A model generated the notes under the pieces. That model saw only the letters and a list, made by a program, of their open reading frames with translations, ran no database searches and was not told where the DNA came from. Source: CAZHDI01 sp964531285 (GTDB lineage: Bacteria > Pseudomonadota > Alphaproteobacteria > JAJFIK01). From it: DNA of 60,651 bases. Location: the NCBI GenBank assembly GCA_964531285.1, contig CAZHDI010000009.1:1-60651 (forward strand), given 5' to 3'. Position numbers and translations under genes: made by a program. This document shows positions 26,229 to 36,369 of the stretch, piece after piece. Within the stretch, counting starts at the first letter, position 1. Every line of letters starts with the position of its first letter.

Positions 26229-27539
26229 TTACCGAATCTCGTCGAGTACGGCCTCGAACTGTTCGATGCCCCAATCCAACGCATCCTGATCGATCATCAG
26301 CGGCGGCGCAAAGCGGACCACGGTTTCGTGCGTCTCCTTGGACAGCACGCCGCGCACCATCAGCCGCTCGCAGATATCACGTGCATCCGCCCGGTCCGGA
26401 TTGATTTCGACACCCACCCAAAGGCCGGCACCGCGCACCTCCCGGATGATTTTCTGATCGTCCGGCACATTCTCTTTGGACTGAATTTGTTTCAGCCGGC
26501 ATTGCATGCGCTCACCCAACTGTCTGCTGCGCTCGGTGAGATCGTCCTCGACAAGGATCGTCAGCGCTTCAAGCCCGACCGCCGCACCCAGCGGGTTCCC
26601 GCCGAACGTCGATCCGTGGCTGCCCGGGTCGAACAGATCCATGACAGCGCGCGTGCCCACAAAGGCCGAGACCGGCAGGAGGCCGCCGCCCAGTGCCTTA
26701 CCGAGCATCAGGCCGTCGGGAAGCAACCCGTCCGTATGCTGAAACGCGAACAGCTTGCCGGTGCGTCCCAGGCCGGTCTGGATCTCGTCGAGCAGCAACA
26801 ACACGTTTTCCCGGTCGCAGATTGCGCGCAGATCGCCGAGCCACGAGTCGGGGGGCATTTGAATGCCGGCCTCACCTTGCATGGGTTCGACCATCACCGC
26901 GCAGGTGTTCGGGGTGATGGCGTCCGCCACGGCCTGAGCATCGCCGAACGGCACCTCGACAAAGCCCGGCGCGAACGGCCCGAAATCCTTGCGGTACGCC
27001 TCATCGCTTGAAAAGCCGACAATGGTCGTGGTCCGGCCGTGAAAATTGTCCCGCGCCACGATGATTTCGGCGCGGTCCGCCGGGATGTGCTTGGTCCGGT
27101 AGCCCCAGCGGCGCGCCGCCTTGATCGCGGTTTCCACCGCTTCGGCGCCCGTGTTCATGGGCATCGCCATGTCGAGGCCGGTCAAGTCGCAGAGTTTTTC
27201 CAGAAACGGCGCCAGCTTGTCGGTGTGGAACGCGCGGGAGGTGATCGCCAGCTTGCATGCCTGATCATGGAGCGCGGTCACGAGGCGCGGATTGGAATGG
27301 CCGTGGCTGACAGCCGAATAGGCGCTCATCATATCGAGATAGCGCTTGCCCTCGATGTCCCAGAGCCATTCGCCCAGCCCCCGGTCGAGCACGACGGGGA
27401 GCGGTTTGTAATTATGGGCGCAGACCTTGTCCTCGCGGTCGATCAGCTTCGGCATATCGGTGGCGGCGCCATAGGACGGCCATGGGCTGTGATCCGCCGG
27501 GGCCGAACAGCCGCTCCCGCGATGATCCAGATCGTCCAT
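26229..27539 (-). CDS. rocD: Ornithine aminotransferase (class III PLP enzyme)
   Basis: Encodes 436 residues from an ATG preceded by AAGGAG. It converts ornithine plus 2-oxoglutarate to glutamate semialdehyde plus glutamate. The class III pattern is complete: NTGAEAVETAIKAARRWGY, HGRTTTIVGFSSD, LLLLDEIQTGLGRTGK and the PLP lysine in LMLGKALGGG; SHGSTFGGNPL follows. The N-terminal MDDLDHRGSG extension of about 30 residues precedes the usual start region. Overall it looks like RocD rather than ArgD, and a separate argD is at 38881. An Lrp-type regulator lies upstream on the same strand, fitting control of ornithine/arginine breakdown. The leader has a 13-bp tandem repeat. Confidence 0.85.
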   Translation of the reverse strand: MDDLDHRGSGCSAPADHSPWPSYGAATDMPKLIDREDKVCAHNYKPLPVVLDRGLGEWLWDIEGKRYLDMMSAYSAVSHGHSNPRLVTALHDQACKLAITSRAFHTDKLAPFLEKLCDLTGLDMAMPMNTGAEAVETAIKAARRWGYRTKHIPADRAEIIVARDNFHGRTTTIVGFSSDEAYRKDFGPFAPGFVEVPFGDAQAVADAITPNTCAVMVEPMQGEAGIQMPPDSWLGDLRAICDRENVLLLLDEIQTGLGRTGKLFAFQHTDGLLPDGLMLGKALGGGLLPVSAFVGTRAVMDLFDPGSHGSTFGGNPLGAAVGLEALTILVEDDLTERSRQLGERMQCRLKQIQSKENVPDDQKIIREVRGAGLWVGVEINPDRADARDICERLMVRGVLSKETHETVVRFAPPLMIDQDALDWGIEQFEAVLDEIR

Positions 27540-27847
27540 AAGCCGCACTCCTTCTTGCCGATGGGCATTGCCGATGGGTTTTCCCGATGGGTTTTCCCGG
27601 TGGGCCGCCGCGCCCGATCCAAACCGTATCATGCCCTCCAGGGTGCCGGAGCGATGGGGCAGGACAACGGCACCGTTCGGCGGACTGGCGGATTTGCCGC
27701 AGCAATCTGCCTTCAATCTCCTAATGAGCGCACGAATCGTGCCGGATAGGGCACCGTTCTGCGGGATGCTCCGCGCGGATGCCGCGGCTGCCCAAGGCTG
27801 GCACCGAATTTTCTTCGGTATTGTCGGAGGCCGAGCTTGCCACGGGG
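27540..27847. other. Intergenic region between lrp-type gene and rocD
   Basis: These 308 bases should contain the rocD promoter. The visible structure is a four-unit 13-bp tandem repeat next to the rocD ribosome site. I see no gene and no clear hairpin terminator after the regulator gene. Confidence 0.5.
27557..27608 (-). repeat. 13-bp tandem repeat in the rocD leader
   Basis: Plus-strand units are GCCGATGGGCATT, GCCGATGGGTTTT, CCCGATGGGTTTT and CCCGGTGGGCCGC, in perfect register of 13 bases. The array ends about 17 bases before the rocD start codon, just upstream of its ribosome site, so it is probably in the mRNA leader. Confidence 0.8.
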
Positions 27848-28360
27848 TTAGCGGCCCGCCGATCCGGGCACATCGACGCTGTCGTCCAGGGCCGCGATGG
27901 GCACGCCGCCATCGGCCTTCACCTCGCGCATGACGATGTGGCTCTTGATCTCGCTGATGCCCAGGCTCTCGTCCTCGAGCATCCGGGCGGTGAGATCCTG
28001 ATAGGCCGGGATCGTCTCGCACACAAAGCGCACCACGTAGTCCTGGGCGCCGCTCACCTCGAAGCACTCGACGATCTGCGGGCACTCCAGAGCCCATTGC
28101 TCGAAGCGCTGCTGGCGCTGGCCGCCTTGCTTTTCCAAAGTGAGTTGGGCGAACACCGCGATCCAGCCGCCCAGAATGTCGCGGTTGAGCACGGCTTTGA
28201 ACCCGGAGATCACCTCCGCGCTTTGCAGCCGGCGCACCCGGTCCAGACAGGCGCTTTGCGACAGGCCGACCGCTTCGGCCAGCCGGCGGTTGGTGATCCG
28301 CCCGTCGCTTTGCAGAATGCTCAAAATCTTGATGTCGAGGCGGTCGAGGGTGGCGGTCAT
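27848..28360 (-). CDS. Lrp/AsnC-family transcriptional regulator
   Basis: Encodes 170 residues from the ATG at 28360. The N-terminal winged helix has LDRLDIKILSILQSDGRITNRRLAEAVGLSQSACLDRVRRL, the AsnC/Lrp pattern. The RAM effector domain covers about 70-150 (ECFEVSGAQDYVVRFVCETIPAYQDL). Such proteins sense amino acids. Its place directly upstream of rocD on the same strand points to regulation of ornithine/arginine use. A PHO-box-like site lies 116-133 bases upstream of its start and reads in its direction. Confidence 0.9.
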   Translation of the reverse strand: MTATLDRLDIKILSILQSDGRITNRRLAEAVGLSQSACLDRVRRLQSAEVISGFKAVLNRDILGGWIAVFAQLTLEKQGGQRQQRFEQWALECPQIVECFEVSGAQDYVVRFVCETIPAYQDLTARMLEDESLGISEIKSHIVMREVKADGGVPIAALDDSVDVPGSAGR

Positions 28361-28475
28361 GGCCGGTCCGGAGTTGAAGGTCGGGCGCGCGCTGGGTGTT
28401 TTCGGCAGAATACACGCCAAAACGGTGGATGCAGCGCAAAGAGTAGGGTGAAAGGCGGCGAATTCCGGGCCGGAT

Positions 28476-28493
28476 GCGACAATTTCATAACTC
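28476..28493 (-). promoter_or_regulatory. Candidate PHO box between lrp and phoR
   Basis: On the minus strand this reads GAGTTATGAAATTGTCGC and matches the site at 5077-5094; including two flanking bases, 17 of 20 positions agree. It lies in the 231-bp divergent region, 48 bases before an ATG (28541) and 99 before the preferred GTG (28592) of phoR. Its orientation points toward the Lrp-type gene, so control of phoR would need a bidirectional effect. Confidence 0.45.
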
Positions 28494-28591
28494 TTGTATC
28501 CGGGCCCTTGGCTGTGGCATCGCAAGGCAGATCTTCCCGCATGGCGGGGCAAGCCGCGCGCGGCGATGCGCGCGACAGGGGAGAACGATCA

Positions 28592-29986
<1,395 letters not shown>

Positions 29987-30109
29987 AGCCCCGGGCCGCG
30001 CCGCAGCATACTGCCGGCTCAGGTGACGGCGGGCGGGGTGTGTCCGGTCCGCTTCGAGATGTGTTGCTGTGGGCCCGGGGTCCCGGCTACATGAAAGGGC
30101 AATGTGGCG

Positions 30110-30155
30110 GATGGGACCGGACCGGCATGGACCGGACCGGCATGGACCGGACAGG
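30110..30155 (+). repeat. 15-bp tandem repeat upstream of pstS
   Basis: The unit ACCGGACCGGCATGG occurs in direct succession about three times, the last copy diverged (ACCGGACAGGCGGGG). It lies between phoR and the pstS ribosome site, in the 230-bp gap. No PHO box is visible in this gap. Confidence 0.75.
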
Positions 30156-30216
30156 CGGGGACCCGCTTTTCGGGGACCCGATCCGCTGGGGATACGGCTC
30201 AAGGGGAGAACACATC

Positions 30217-31377
30217 GTGACACGCTTGGTCTTGGCACTTGCCGCCGCCGGTCTTCTGGCGGCCTGTTCGGCTGAAGAGGCGCCCACGGAAGGCGGCCGC
30301 GCGGAAGTGCGTATTGTCGGCTCGTCCACCGTGTTCCCGTTCACGACCCGGGTCGCCGAGGAATACAAAAACAAGTCCGGCAACAATGTCGTCGTGGAAT
30401 CGACCGGCTCCGGCGGGGGCCACAAGCGGTTCTGCGAAGGGCTGGGCGTTGAAACGCCCGATATCACCGGCTCATCGCGGCGCCAGAAGGTCAGCGAATT
30501 CGAGGACTGCCAGGCCTCCGGCGTCACCGGCGTGATCGAGGTCAAGATCGGCTATGACGGCATCGTGCTGGCCAACGCCCGCACCGCGGCGGTGTTCGAT
30601 CTGACCGAAAAGCAGATTTTCCAGGCCTTCGCCGCCAAGCTGCCGCGGTCGGACGAGGACTGCACCCTTATCGATAATCCGTACACCAATTGGAGCCAGA
30701 TCGATCCGGCGCTCCCCGATCAGACCATCGAAGCCTATGGTCCGCCGCCGACTTCGGGGACCCGCGACGCGTTCGTCGAACTGGCCATGGAAGCGGGCGC
30801 GAAAGGGTTCGGGTGCCTGAGCCGTTTGAGCCGCGCCCGTCCGGACCGGGACGATTACGCGGAGCGCATCGAAGCGGTGACCGGGCTGGAGCCGGCCTGG
30901 CTGACCGATGCCAACGGCGATCCGCGTGACGGCGAGGACATTTTCACCGAGGTGGCGCACAAAGTCCGTGAGGATGGCCGTTGGATCGACTCCGGCGAAA
31001 ACGACAACGCCATTGTGGCCACGCTGGAGCGCACCCCGACCGCCGTCGGCGTGTTCGGTTACTCATTCAAGGCCCAGAACGAAGACAAGATCAAGGCTGG
31101 GGCGGTGAACGGTGTGATGCCCGATGTCGATACGATCGCCTCGGGCGATTATCCGATTTCCCGCTCCCTTTATGTTTATGTGAAAGAAGCCCACGCGGCC
31201 GGCGATGTGGCGGGCATTCCGGCACAGGCCATTCAGGGCTTCCTCCAGGAACTCACTTCCGAAGGCGCCTGGGGGCCGGGCGGCTATCTGGAACAGCTCG
31301 GGCTTATTCCGCTCACCGAAGAAGAGCGGGCGGACTTCGCCGAGGCCGCTCAGACGCTGCGGACCTATCAGCCCTAA
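30217..31377 (+). CDS. pstS: Phosphate-binding lipoprotein PstS
   Basis: Encodes 386 residues from a GTG with AAGGGGAGAA six bases upstream. A lipobox (LLAAC, Cys17) makes it a lipid-anchored binding protein. The mature part opens with VRIVGSSTVFPFTTRVAEEY and continues with ESTGSGGGHKRFCEG and the PPPTSGTRDAFVEL loop, the phosphate-contact motifs of PstS. It feeds the PstCA channel. Caulobacter, as I recall, keeps pstS away from phoR-pstCAB; here it is inserted between phoR and pstC. pstC starts 36 bases later. Confidence 0.94.
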   Translation: MTRLVLALAAAGLLAACSAEEAPTEGGRAEVRIVGSSTVFPFTTRVAEEYKNKSGNNVVVESTGSGGGHKRFCEGLGVETPDITGSSRRQKVSEFEDCQASGVTGVIEVKIGYDGIVLANARTAAVFDLTEKQIFQAFAAKLPRSDEDCTLIDNPYTNWSQIDPALPDQTIEAYGPPPTSGTRDAFVELAMEAGAKGFGCLSRLSRARPDRDDYAERIEAVTGLEPAWLTDANGDPRDGEDIFTEVAHKVREDGRWIDSGENDNAIVATLERTPTAVGVFGYSFKAQNEDKIKAGAVNGVMPDVDTIASGDYPISRSLYVYVKEAHAAGDVAGIPAQAIQGFLQELTSEGAWGPGGYLEQLGLIPLTEEERADFAEAAQTLRTYQP

Positions 31378-31413
31378 TCGTATCGGATTGGCGGATCAGC
31401 AAAGGGGGCCGGG

Positions 31414-32802
31414 GTGAGCGTCAGTCTCGATCTTATGGCTGCGCTGGCGGTGCTGGCGATCACCGTTTATGGCTTCGCGGCGGCGCGGGGCAAGGCGCTG
31501 TCGCTGTCCTCCGGCGACCGGCGCGTCCTTCATTCGCTGCCCAACTATTACGGTTATCACGCCGCCTGGATGATCGCCTTGCCGGCGGTCCTGGTGCTGA
31601 TTGTCTGGCTTCAGGCGGAAGGCGCGGTCCTGCGCGCGCTCGTGCTCGGCGCCCTGCCGGCCGACATCCAGGCCCAGTCGCCGGAGGCGCTGGCGACCCT
31701 GTGGCGCGATATCGTTGCCCAGGCGGAGACCGGCACCAGCGTCCGCCAGAACCAGGCCATCACCGATGGCGCGGCGCATCTGACGACGCTCAAGACGGTG
31801 AGCGGCTGGCTGCTCCTGGGCGTCAGCGTTCTGACCGCCTTTGGCCTTGCCCGGTTTGCCATCGGCCAGGTCCGTGCGGAGTTTCGCGCCCGCAATGCGG
31901 TGGAGCGGCGGGTTCACTGGCTGCTGATCGCCTGTTCGGCCATCGCCATCGTGACCACCGTCGGGATCGTCGCCTCGCTCCTGTTTGAATCTCTGCGCTT
32001 TTTCGCGCGCGTTCCGGTGACCGATTTCCTGTTCGGTCTGCAATGGAGCCCGCAAACCGCGCTGCGCGCCGAACAGGTTGGGTCGTCCGGCGCGTTCGGC
32101 GCCGTTCCGCTCTTTATAGGGACCATGCTGATCATGCTGATCGCCATGGCGGTCGCCGCGCCCATCGGCCTGTTGAGCGCGATCTATCTGTCGGACTATG
32201 CGGGCAAACGCACCCGGGCGCTGGTCAAGCCCGCGATCGAGATCCTCGCCGGGGTACCCACCGTGGTCTACGGCTTTTTCGCATTCCTGACCGTCGGGCC
32301 GTTCCTGCGCGATCTGCTTGGCGGCCTCGGTTACGACACGACGGCGCAACTGGCATTGAGCGCGGGCATGGTCATGGGGCTGATGATCATTCCGTTCGTG
32401 TCGTCCCTGTCGGACGATGTGATCAACGCGGTGCCCCAGTCCTTGCGCGACGGCTCCTATGCCCTTGGCGCCACCCGGTCGGAGACCATGATGCGGGTGA
32501 TCTTCCCGGCCGCGCTGCCGGGTATCGCCGCCGCGCTCCTTTTGGGCGTCAGCCGTGCTATCGGCGAGACCATGATCGTGGTCATGGCCGCCGGCGTTGC
32601 CGCCAATCTGACCGTCAATCCGCTGGAGCGGGTGACGACGGTGACCGTACAGATCGTCGCTCTCCTGACCGGCGATCAGGCGTTCGACACCGCCAAGACT
32701 CTATCGGCCTTCGCCCTGGGCCTCGTGCTGTTCGCGGTCACCTTGACCCTGAACATCATCGCCCTGCGGATCGTCCAGGCCTACCGCGAGAAGTATGACT
32801 GA
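31414..32802 (+). CDS. pstC: Phosphate ABC transporter permease PstC
   Basis: Encodes 462 residues from a GTG after AAAGGGGG. It is about 140 residues longer than the E. coli protein: the N-terminal third has extra membrane spans (about 5-25, 48-70, 125-150) with a loop between them. The canonical permease domain with IGLLSAIYLSDYAG and the EAA-type loop SYALGATRSETMMRVIFPAALPGI follows. The extended form is common in alphaproteobacteria. It overlaps pstA by eight bases. Confidence 0.94.
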   Translation: MSVSLDLMAALAVLAITVYGFAAARGKALSLSSGDRRVLHSLPNYYGYHAAWMIALPAVLVLIVWLQAEGAVLRALVLGALPADIQAQSPEALATLWRDIVAQAETGTSVRQNQAITDGAAHLTTLKTVSGWLLLGVSVLTAFGLARFAIGQVRAEFRARNAVERRVHWLLIACSAIAIVTTVGIVASLLFESLRFFARVPVTDFLFGLQWSPQTALRAEQVGSSGAFGAVPLFIGTMLIMLIAMAVAAPIGLLSAIYLSDYAGKRTRALVKPAIEILAGVPTVVYGFFAFLTVGPFLRDLLGGLGYDTTAQLALSAGMVMGLMIIPFVSSLSDDVINAVPQSLRDGSYALGATRSETMMRVIFPAALPGIAAALLLGVSRAIGETMIVVMAAGVAANLTVNPLERVTTVTVQIVALLTGDQAFDTAKTLSAFALGLVLFAVTLTLNIIALRIVQAYREKYD

Positions 32803-34705
32803 TATGGCGCGCGATCCTCACCAGGCGGCGGCCGGCGGTTCCGGCCCGCAGACGACCAGCCACCATACCGGGCCGGAGGCCGATGCGCGGCTGCGCCGGC
32901 GCTATGGCCGGGAACGCCGGTTCAAATTTTTCGGCCTCGGCGCGATCACCCTGGCGCTCGCGGGGCTGGCCTGGCTCTTGATCACCGTGCTGTCGACCGG
33001 CGTCACCGCGCTGTGGACCCATGAGATCGATCTGGAGATCGCGCTCGACCCGCAGATCATCGATCCGGGGGGCACCGGCGATCCGGCGGTTCTGCGCCGC
33101 GCGGATTATCGTGCGCTTCTGGCCGCGAGCCTTCAGGAGCGCTTTCCGGATGTGCGCGCCGAGATCGCCGACAGCGCCGCCGATCTGTCCGATATCGAGG
33201 CCCGCGCGAGCGCGGCCCAGCAGCGCGCCGACGCGCTTAATGCGGCCATCGAGACTCAGACCGCGGATCTTCTCGGGCTTGTCGATGAACCGCTGGCCGA
33301 GGAAGAGCTTCTGTTCGCCGTGCTCGACAACCCCGAGCGCATCGGCGATGCGGTCACCGTCACGGTGCCCGGCAGCGACGGGCTTGCCGCCTATCTCGAT
33401 GGCGATACCCAGCGCCTGAGTGCCGGTCAGCGCAGTGTGATCGCCGGTCTTGAAGCCGATGCCGACGCGGATGTGGCGCGGACCGATGGGGGCGGGGTAC
33501 GCCTGACATTCCGTGTGCCGCTCGACGAGGCGGTCGTCGATCCGCGCGGGCGGCGCGATGAGGGCGATCTGGAACGCGCGCCGTTCGACCAGATTCTGGC
33601 GTTGGCGCTGGCCGGGTATGGCGAAGCGGGTGCGGGGCCGCTGGCCACAGCCCTCGCCGAACGTCGGGCCGCCCGCGCCGAAGCCGAAGCGCTCGACCGG
33701 ACCTTGCGCGAGCAGCGCCGGCGCGGCTTCGATCTGCTGGAGGAACTGCTCGGTCTGGTGTCGGTCTCCGGCGCAAGCCGGCAGTTGCGGGACCGGGTTG
33801 TCGCCGATCCGGATCTGGTCGGGACCACCGTCTCGATCACCGCACCGGTCGACACGGATGTCGATCAATTTCTCAAAGGCTATATTCAGGCCGACGTGCC
33901 CGAGGACCTGCGGGCGCTGACCGACAGGGAGATCGGTTGGGTCGAGGGCCTGCGTGCGGACGGGTTGTTGCGGTCGGTGCCCAACTGGTCGTTCTTCACC
34001 AGTCCGGACAGCCAGGACCCGGCTCTGGCCGGGATCGCCTCCGCGCTGGCGGGGACGGCGCTGCTCCTGGTGCTGACCATGATCCTGTCGGTACCGATCG
34101 GGGTGGCCGCGGCGATCTATCTGGAGGAGTTTGCGCCGCGCAACCGGCTGGTCAGCTTTATCGAGGTCAACATCAACAATCTGGCCGCGGTGCCCTCCAT
34201 CGTTTTCGGCCTGTTGGGCCTTGCGGTGTTCATCAATTTCTTCGGGCTGCCACTATCCTCGCCGCTGGTCGGCGGACTGGTCCTGACCCTGATGACCCTG
34301 CCGACCGTGATCATCTCGACCCGCGCGGCCCTGCGCGCCGTGCCGCCGTCAATCCGCGAGGGCGCGCTCGGCGTCGGCGCCTCGCCCTTGCAGACCGTGT
34401 TTCACCATGTCCTGCCGCTGGCCATGCCCGGCATCATGACGGGCTCGATCATCGGCATGGCCCAGGCCTTGGGCGAGACCGCGCCGCTGTTGCTGATCGG
34501 CATGGTCGCCTTCGTGACCGAGGTGCCGACCAGCTTTACCGAGCCGGCGGCGGCGCTCCCGGTGCAGGTGTTCTTGTGGGCTGATCGGCCGGAACAAGGT
34601 TTCCGGGAGTTGACCTCCCTGGCGATCATGGTGCTGCTGAGCTTCATGGTGCTGATGAACGGGCTGGCCATCGCGCTGCGCTCGCGGTTCGAGCGGCGCT
34701 GGTAG
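32795..34705 (+). CDS. pstA: Phosphate ABC transporter permease PstA with large periplasmic insert
   Basis: Encodes 636 residues, about twice the E. coli length. After one span (about 45-70) there is a region of about 330 residues outside the membrane, matching the extra DUF3333-type domain of alphaproteobacterial PstA. It includes a predicted coiled coil near 130-155 (IEARASAAQQRADALNAAIE). The C-terminal permease core has VPIGVAAAIYLEEFAP and the EAA loop REGALGVGASPLQTVFHHVLPLAMPGI. The role of the insert is not known to me; contact with PstS or the cell wall is possible. It overlaps pstC and precedes pstB by 23 bases. Confidence 0.93.
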   Translation: MTDMARDPHQAAAGGSGPQTTSHHTGPEADARLRRRYGRERRFKFFGLGAITLALAGLAWLLITVLSTGVTALWTHEIDLEIALDPQIIDPGGTGDPAVLRRADYRALLAASLQERFPDVRAEIADSAADLSDIEARASAAQQRADALNAAIETQTADLLGLVDEPLAEEELLFAVLDNPERIGDAVTVTVPGSDGLAAYLDGDTQRLSAGQRSVIAGLEADADADVARTDGGGVRLTFRVPLDEAVVDPRGRRDEGDLERAPFDQILALALAGYGEAGAGPLATALAERRAARAEAEALDRTLREQRRRGFDLLEELLGLVSVSGASRQLRDRVVADPDLVGTTVSITAPVDTDVDQFLKGYIQADVPEDLRALTDREIGWVEGLRADGLLRSVPNWSFFTSPDSQDPALAGIASALAGTALLLVLTMILSVPIGVAAAIYLEEFAPRNRLVSFIEVNINNLAAVPSIVFGLLGLAVFINFFGLPLSSPLVGGLVLTLMTLPTVIISTRAALRAVPPSIREGALGVGASPLQTVFHHVLPLAMPGIMTGSIIGMAQALGETAPLLLIGMVAFVTEVPTSFTEPAAALPVQVFLWADRPEQGFRELTSLAIMVLLSFMVLMNGLAIALRSRFERRW

Positions 34706-34728
34706 GGCGATAACCGAAGGGTAAGACC

Positions 34729-35547
34729 ATGGCGGACAATGCGGCCATTCAGATGGACAAACCCACCGGCCGGGTGACACCCGGCGCGCCGGTCAAGATG
34801 ACCGTGCGGGGGCTGAATATGTGGTACGGCCCCAAGCAGGCCCTGCACGATGTGTCGCTCGATCTGCCCAATGGGCATGTCACTGCGCTCATCGGCCCCT
34901 CGGGCTGCGGCAAGTCCACCTTCCTGCGCTGCCTCAACCGGATGAACGACACGATCGACAGCGCGCGCGTCGAAGGGGAGATCCGCATCGACGGGGTCGA
35001 TGTCATGGACGATGCCAAGGTCGACCCGGTGCAACTGCGCGCGCGGGTCGGCATGGTATTCCAGAAACCGAACCCGTTTCCCAAGACGATCTATGAAAAT
35101 GTCGCCTATGGGCCGCGCATTCACGGCATGGCCCGGGGCAAGGCGGCGCTCGATGCCGTGGTGGAGCAAAGTCTGACCCGGGCGGGCCTGTGGACCGAGG
35201 TCAAAGACCGGCTGAATGAGCCCGGAACCGGCCTGTCGGGCGGCCAGCAGCAGCGCCTGGTGATCGCGCGCTGCATCGCCGTGGACCCCGAGGTGATCCT
35301 CATGGACGAGCCCACCTCGGCGCTCGATCCTATCGCCACCGACAAGATCGAGCAGTTGATCGGCGAGTTGCGCGAAAAATACTGTATTGTGATTGTGACC
35401 CATTCGATGCAACAGGCGGCCCGCGTGTCTCAGCGCACCGCCTTCTTCCATCTGGGCGACCTGGTCGAGGCCGGCGACACGGCGGATATTTTTTCCGAGC
35501 CGCGCGACCAGAAGACGAAAGATTATATCAGCGGCCGCTTCGGCTGA
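34729..35547 (+). CDS. pstB: Phosphate ABC transporter ATPase PstB
   Basis: Encodes 272 residues. The Walker A GPSGCGKST, Q-loop region VFQKPNPFPKTIYENVAYG, signature LSGGQQQRL, Walker B VILMDEPTSALDP and switch His in IVIVTHSMQQAARVS are all present and typical of PstB. It drives phosphate import with PstCA and takes part in PhoR signalling. A short GC hairpin (35548-35564) follows the stop codon. Confidence 0.97.
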   Translation: MADNAAIQMDKPTGRVTPGAPVKMTVRGLNMWYGPKQALHDVSLDLPNGHVTALIGPSGCGKSTFLRCLNRMNDTIDSARVEGEIRIDGVDVMDDAKVDPVQLRARVGMVFQKPNPFPKTIYENVAYGPRIHGMARGKAALDAVVEQSLTRAGLWTEVKDRLNEPGTGLSGGQQQRLVIARCIAVDPEVILMDEPTSALDPIATDKIEQLIGELREKYCIVIVTHSMQQAARVSQRTAFFHLGDLVEAGDTADIFSEPRDQKTKDYISGRFG

Positions 35548-35607
35548 TCCGGCGCCGCGCCGGAGATCGCGCCGTTTGCGGCGGCTGGCTTGAGGAGAAC
35601 GGTTCCG

Positions 35608-36327
35608 ATGACGGGTTCGGGCGCAGGCGCCGGCCATCCTGATCTCGACGACCTCGCCCATATCGTGGAGCGGATGGGCGGGTTGTGCGAGACCCAGCTT
35701 GCCGAGGCGGTGGACACGGTGGTGCGGCGCGAGAACGCCCTGGCCCAGAGTGTCATCGCCGCCGACAAGGAAGTCGATGCCCTTGAGCAGGCGGTCGAGC
35801 AATCGGTGTTGAAGGTGCTGGCCACCGGCCAGCTTCAGGGCGCGGATCTGCGCATGACCCTCGCCGCGTTGAAGATCGCGGCGGATCTGGAGCGCATCGG
35901 CGATCTGGCCAAGAACATTTCCAAACGCGCGCTCGTTGTGAACCGGGAGGAGCCGCTGCGGCTCAGCCACGGGCTGGCGCGCATGGGCCAGCAGACCATC
36001 GGTCAGCTCAAGGATGTGCTCGATGCCTTCAGCGCCCGCGATGCCGACCGCGCCATGGCGGTCTGGCGCCGGGACGAGGGCGTCGATGAGCTTTACAACA
36101 GCCTGTTCCGGGAATTCCTCACCTATATGATGGAAGATCCGCGCACCATCGGTCTGTGCACGCATCTTTTGTTTGTCGCGAAGAATCTGGAACGGGTCGG
36201 CGATCACGCGACCAATATCGCCGAGACGATCGTCTATCTGGTGGAGGGCACCTATGTGACCGACCAGCGGCCCAAGAACGACAAGACGTCCTTGACCGCG
36301 GTCGCCTTCCGGAAACCGGGCGAGTAG
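35608..36327 (+). CDS. phoU: Phosphate signalling protein PhoU
   Basis: Encodes 239 residues from an ATG with GAGGAGA nine bases upstream. Two PhoU helical-bundle repeats are visible (about 15-105 and 115-215), each with the conserved D-RIGDLAKNI and VGDHATNIAE metal-site motifs. PhoU couples Pst transport state to PhoR and keeps the regulon off when phosphate is ample. It lies in the conserved pstB-phoU-phoB order. Confidence 0.95.
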   Translation: MTGSGAGAGHPDLDDLAHIVERMGGLCETQLAEAVDTVVRRENALAQSVIAADKEVDALEQAVEQSVLKVLATGQLQGADLRMTLAALKIAADLERIGDLAKNISKRALVVNREEPLRLSHGLARMGQQTIGQLKDVLDAFSARDADRAMAVWRRDEGVDELYNSLFREFLTYMMEDPRTIGLCTHLLFVAKNLERVGDHATNIAETIVYLVEGTYVTDQRPKNDKTSLTAVAFRKPGE

Positions 36328-36369
36328 GACGCGACGCAGGGACAAGGCTGAGGCTAAAGGGCTGAGGGC

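Noticed and set aside
26229..28439. Extended ornithine aminotransferase fused to upstream sequence
   Set aside because: The extra N-terminal part is a shifted frame of the Lrp-type gene and the repeat leader; the ATG at 27539 has AAGGAG and family length.
29987..30216. PHO box upstream of pstS
   Set aside because: I looked for paired CTGTCAT-like half-sites and found none; the region holds only the 15-bp repeat and the ribosome site.
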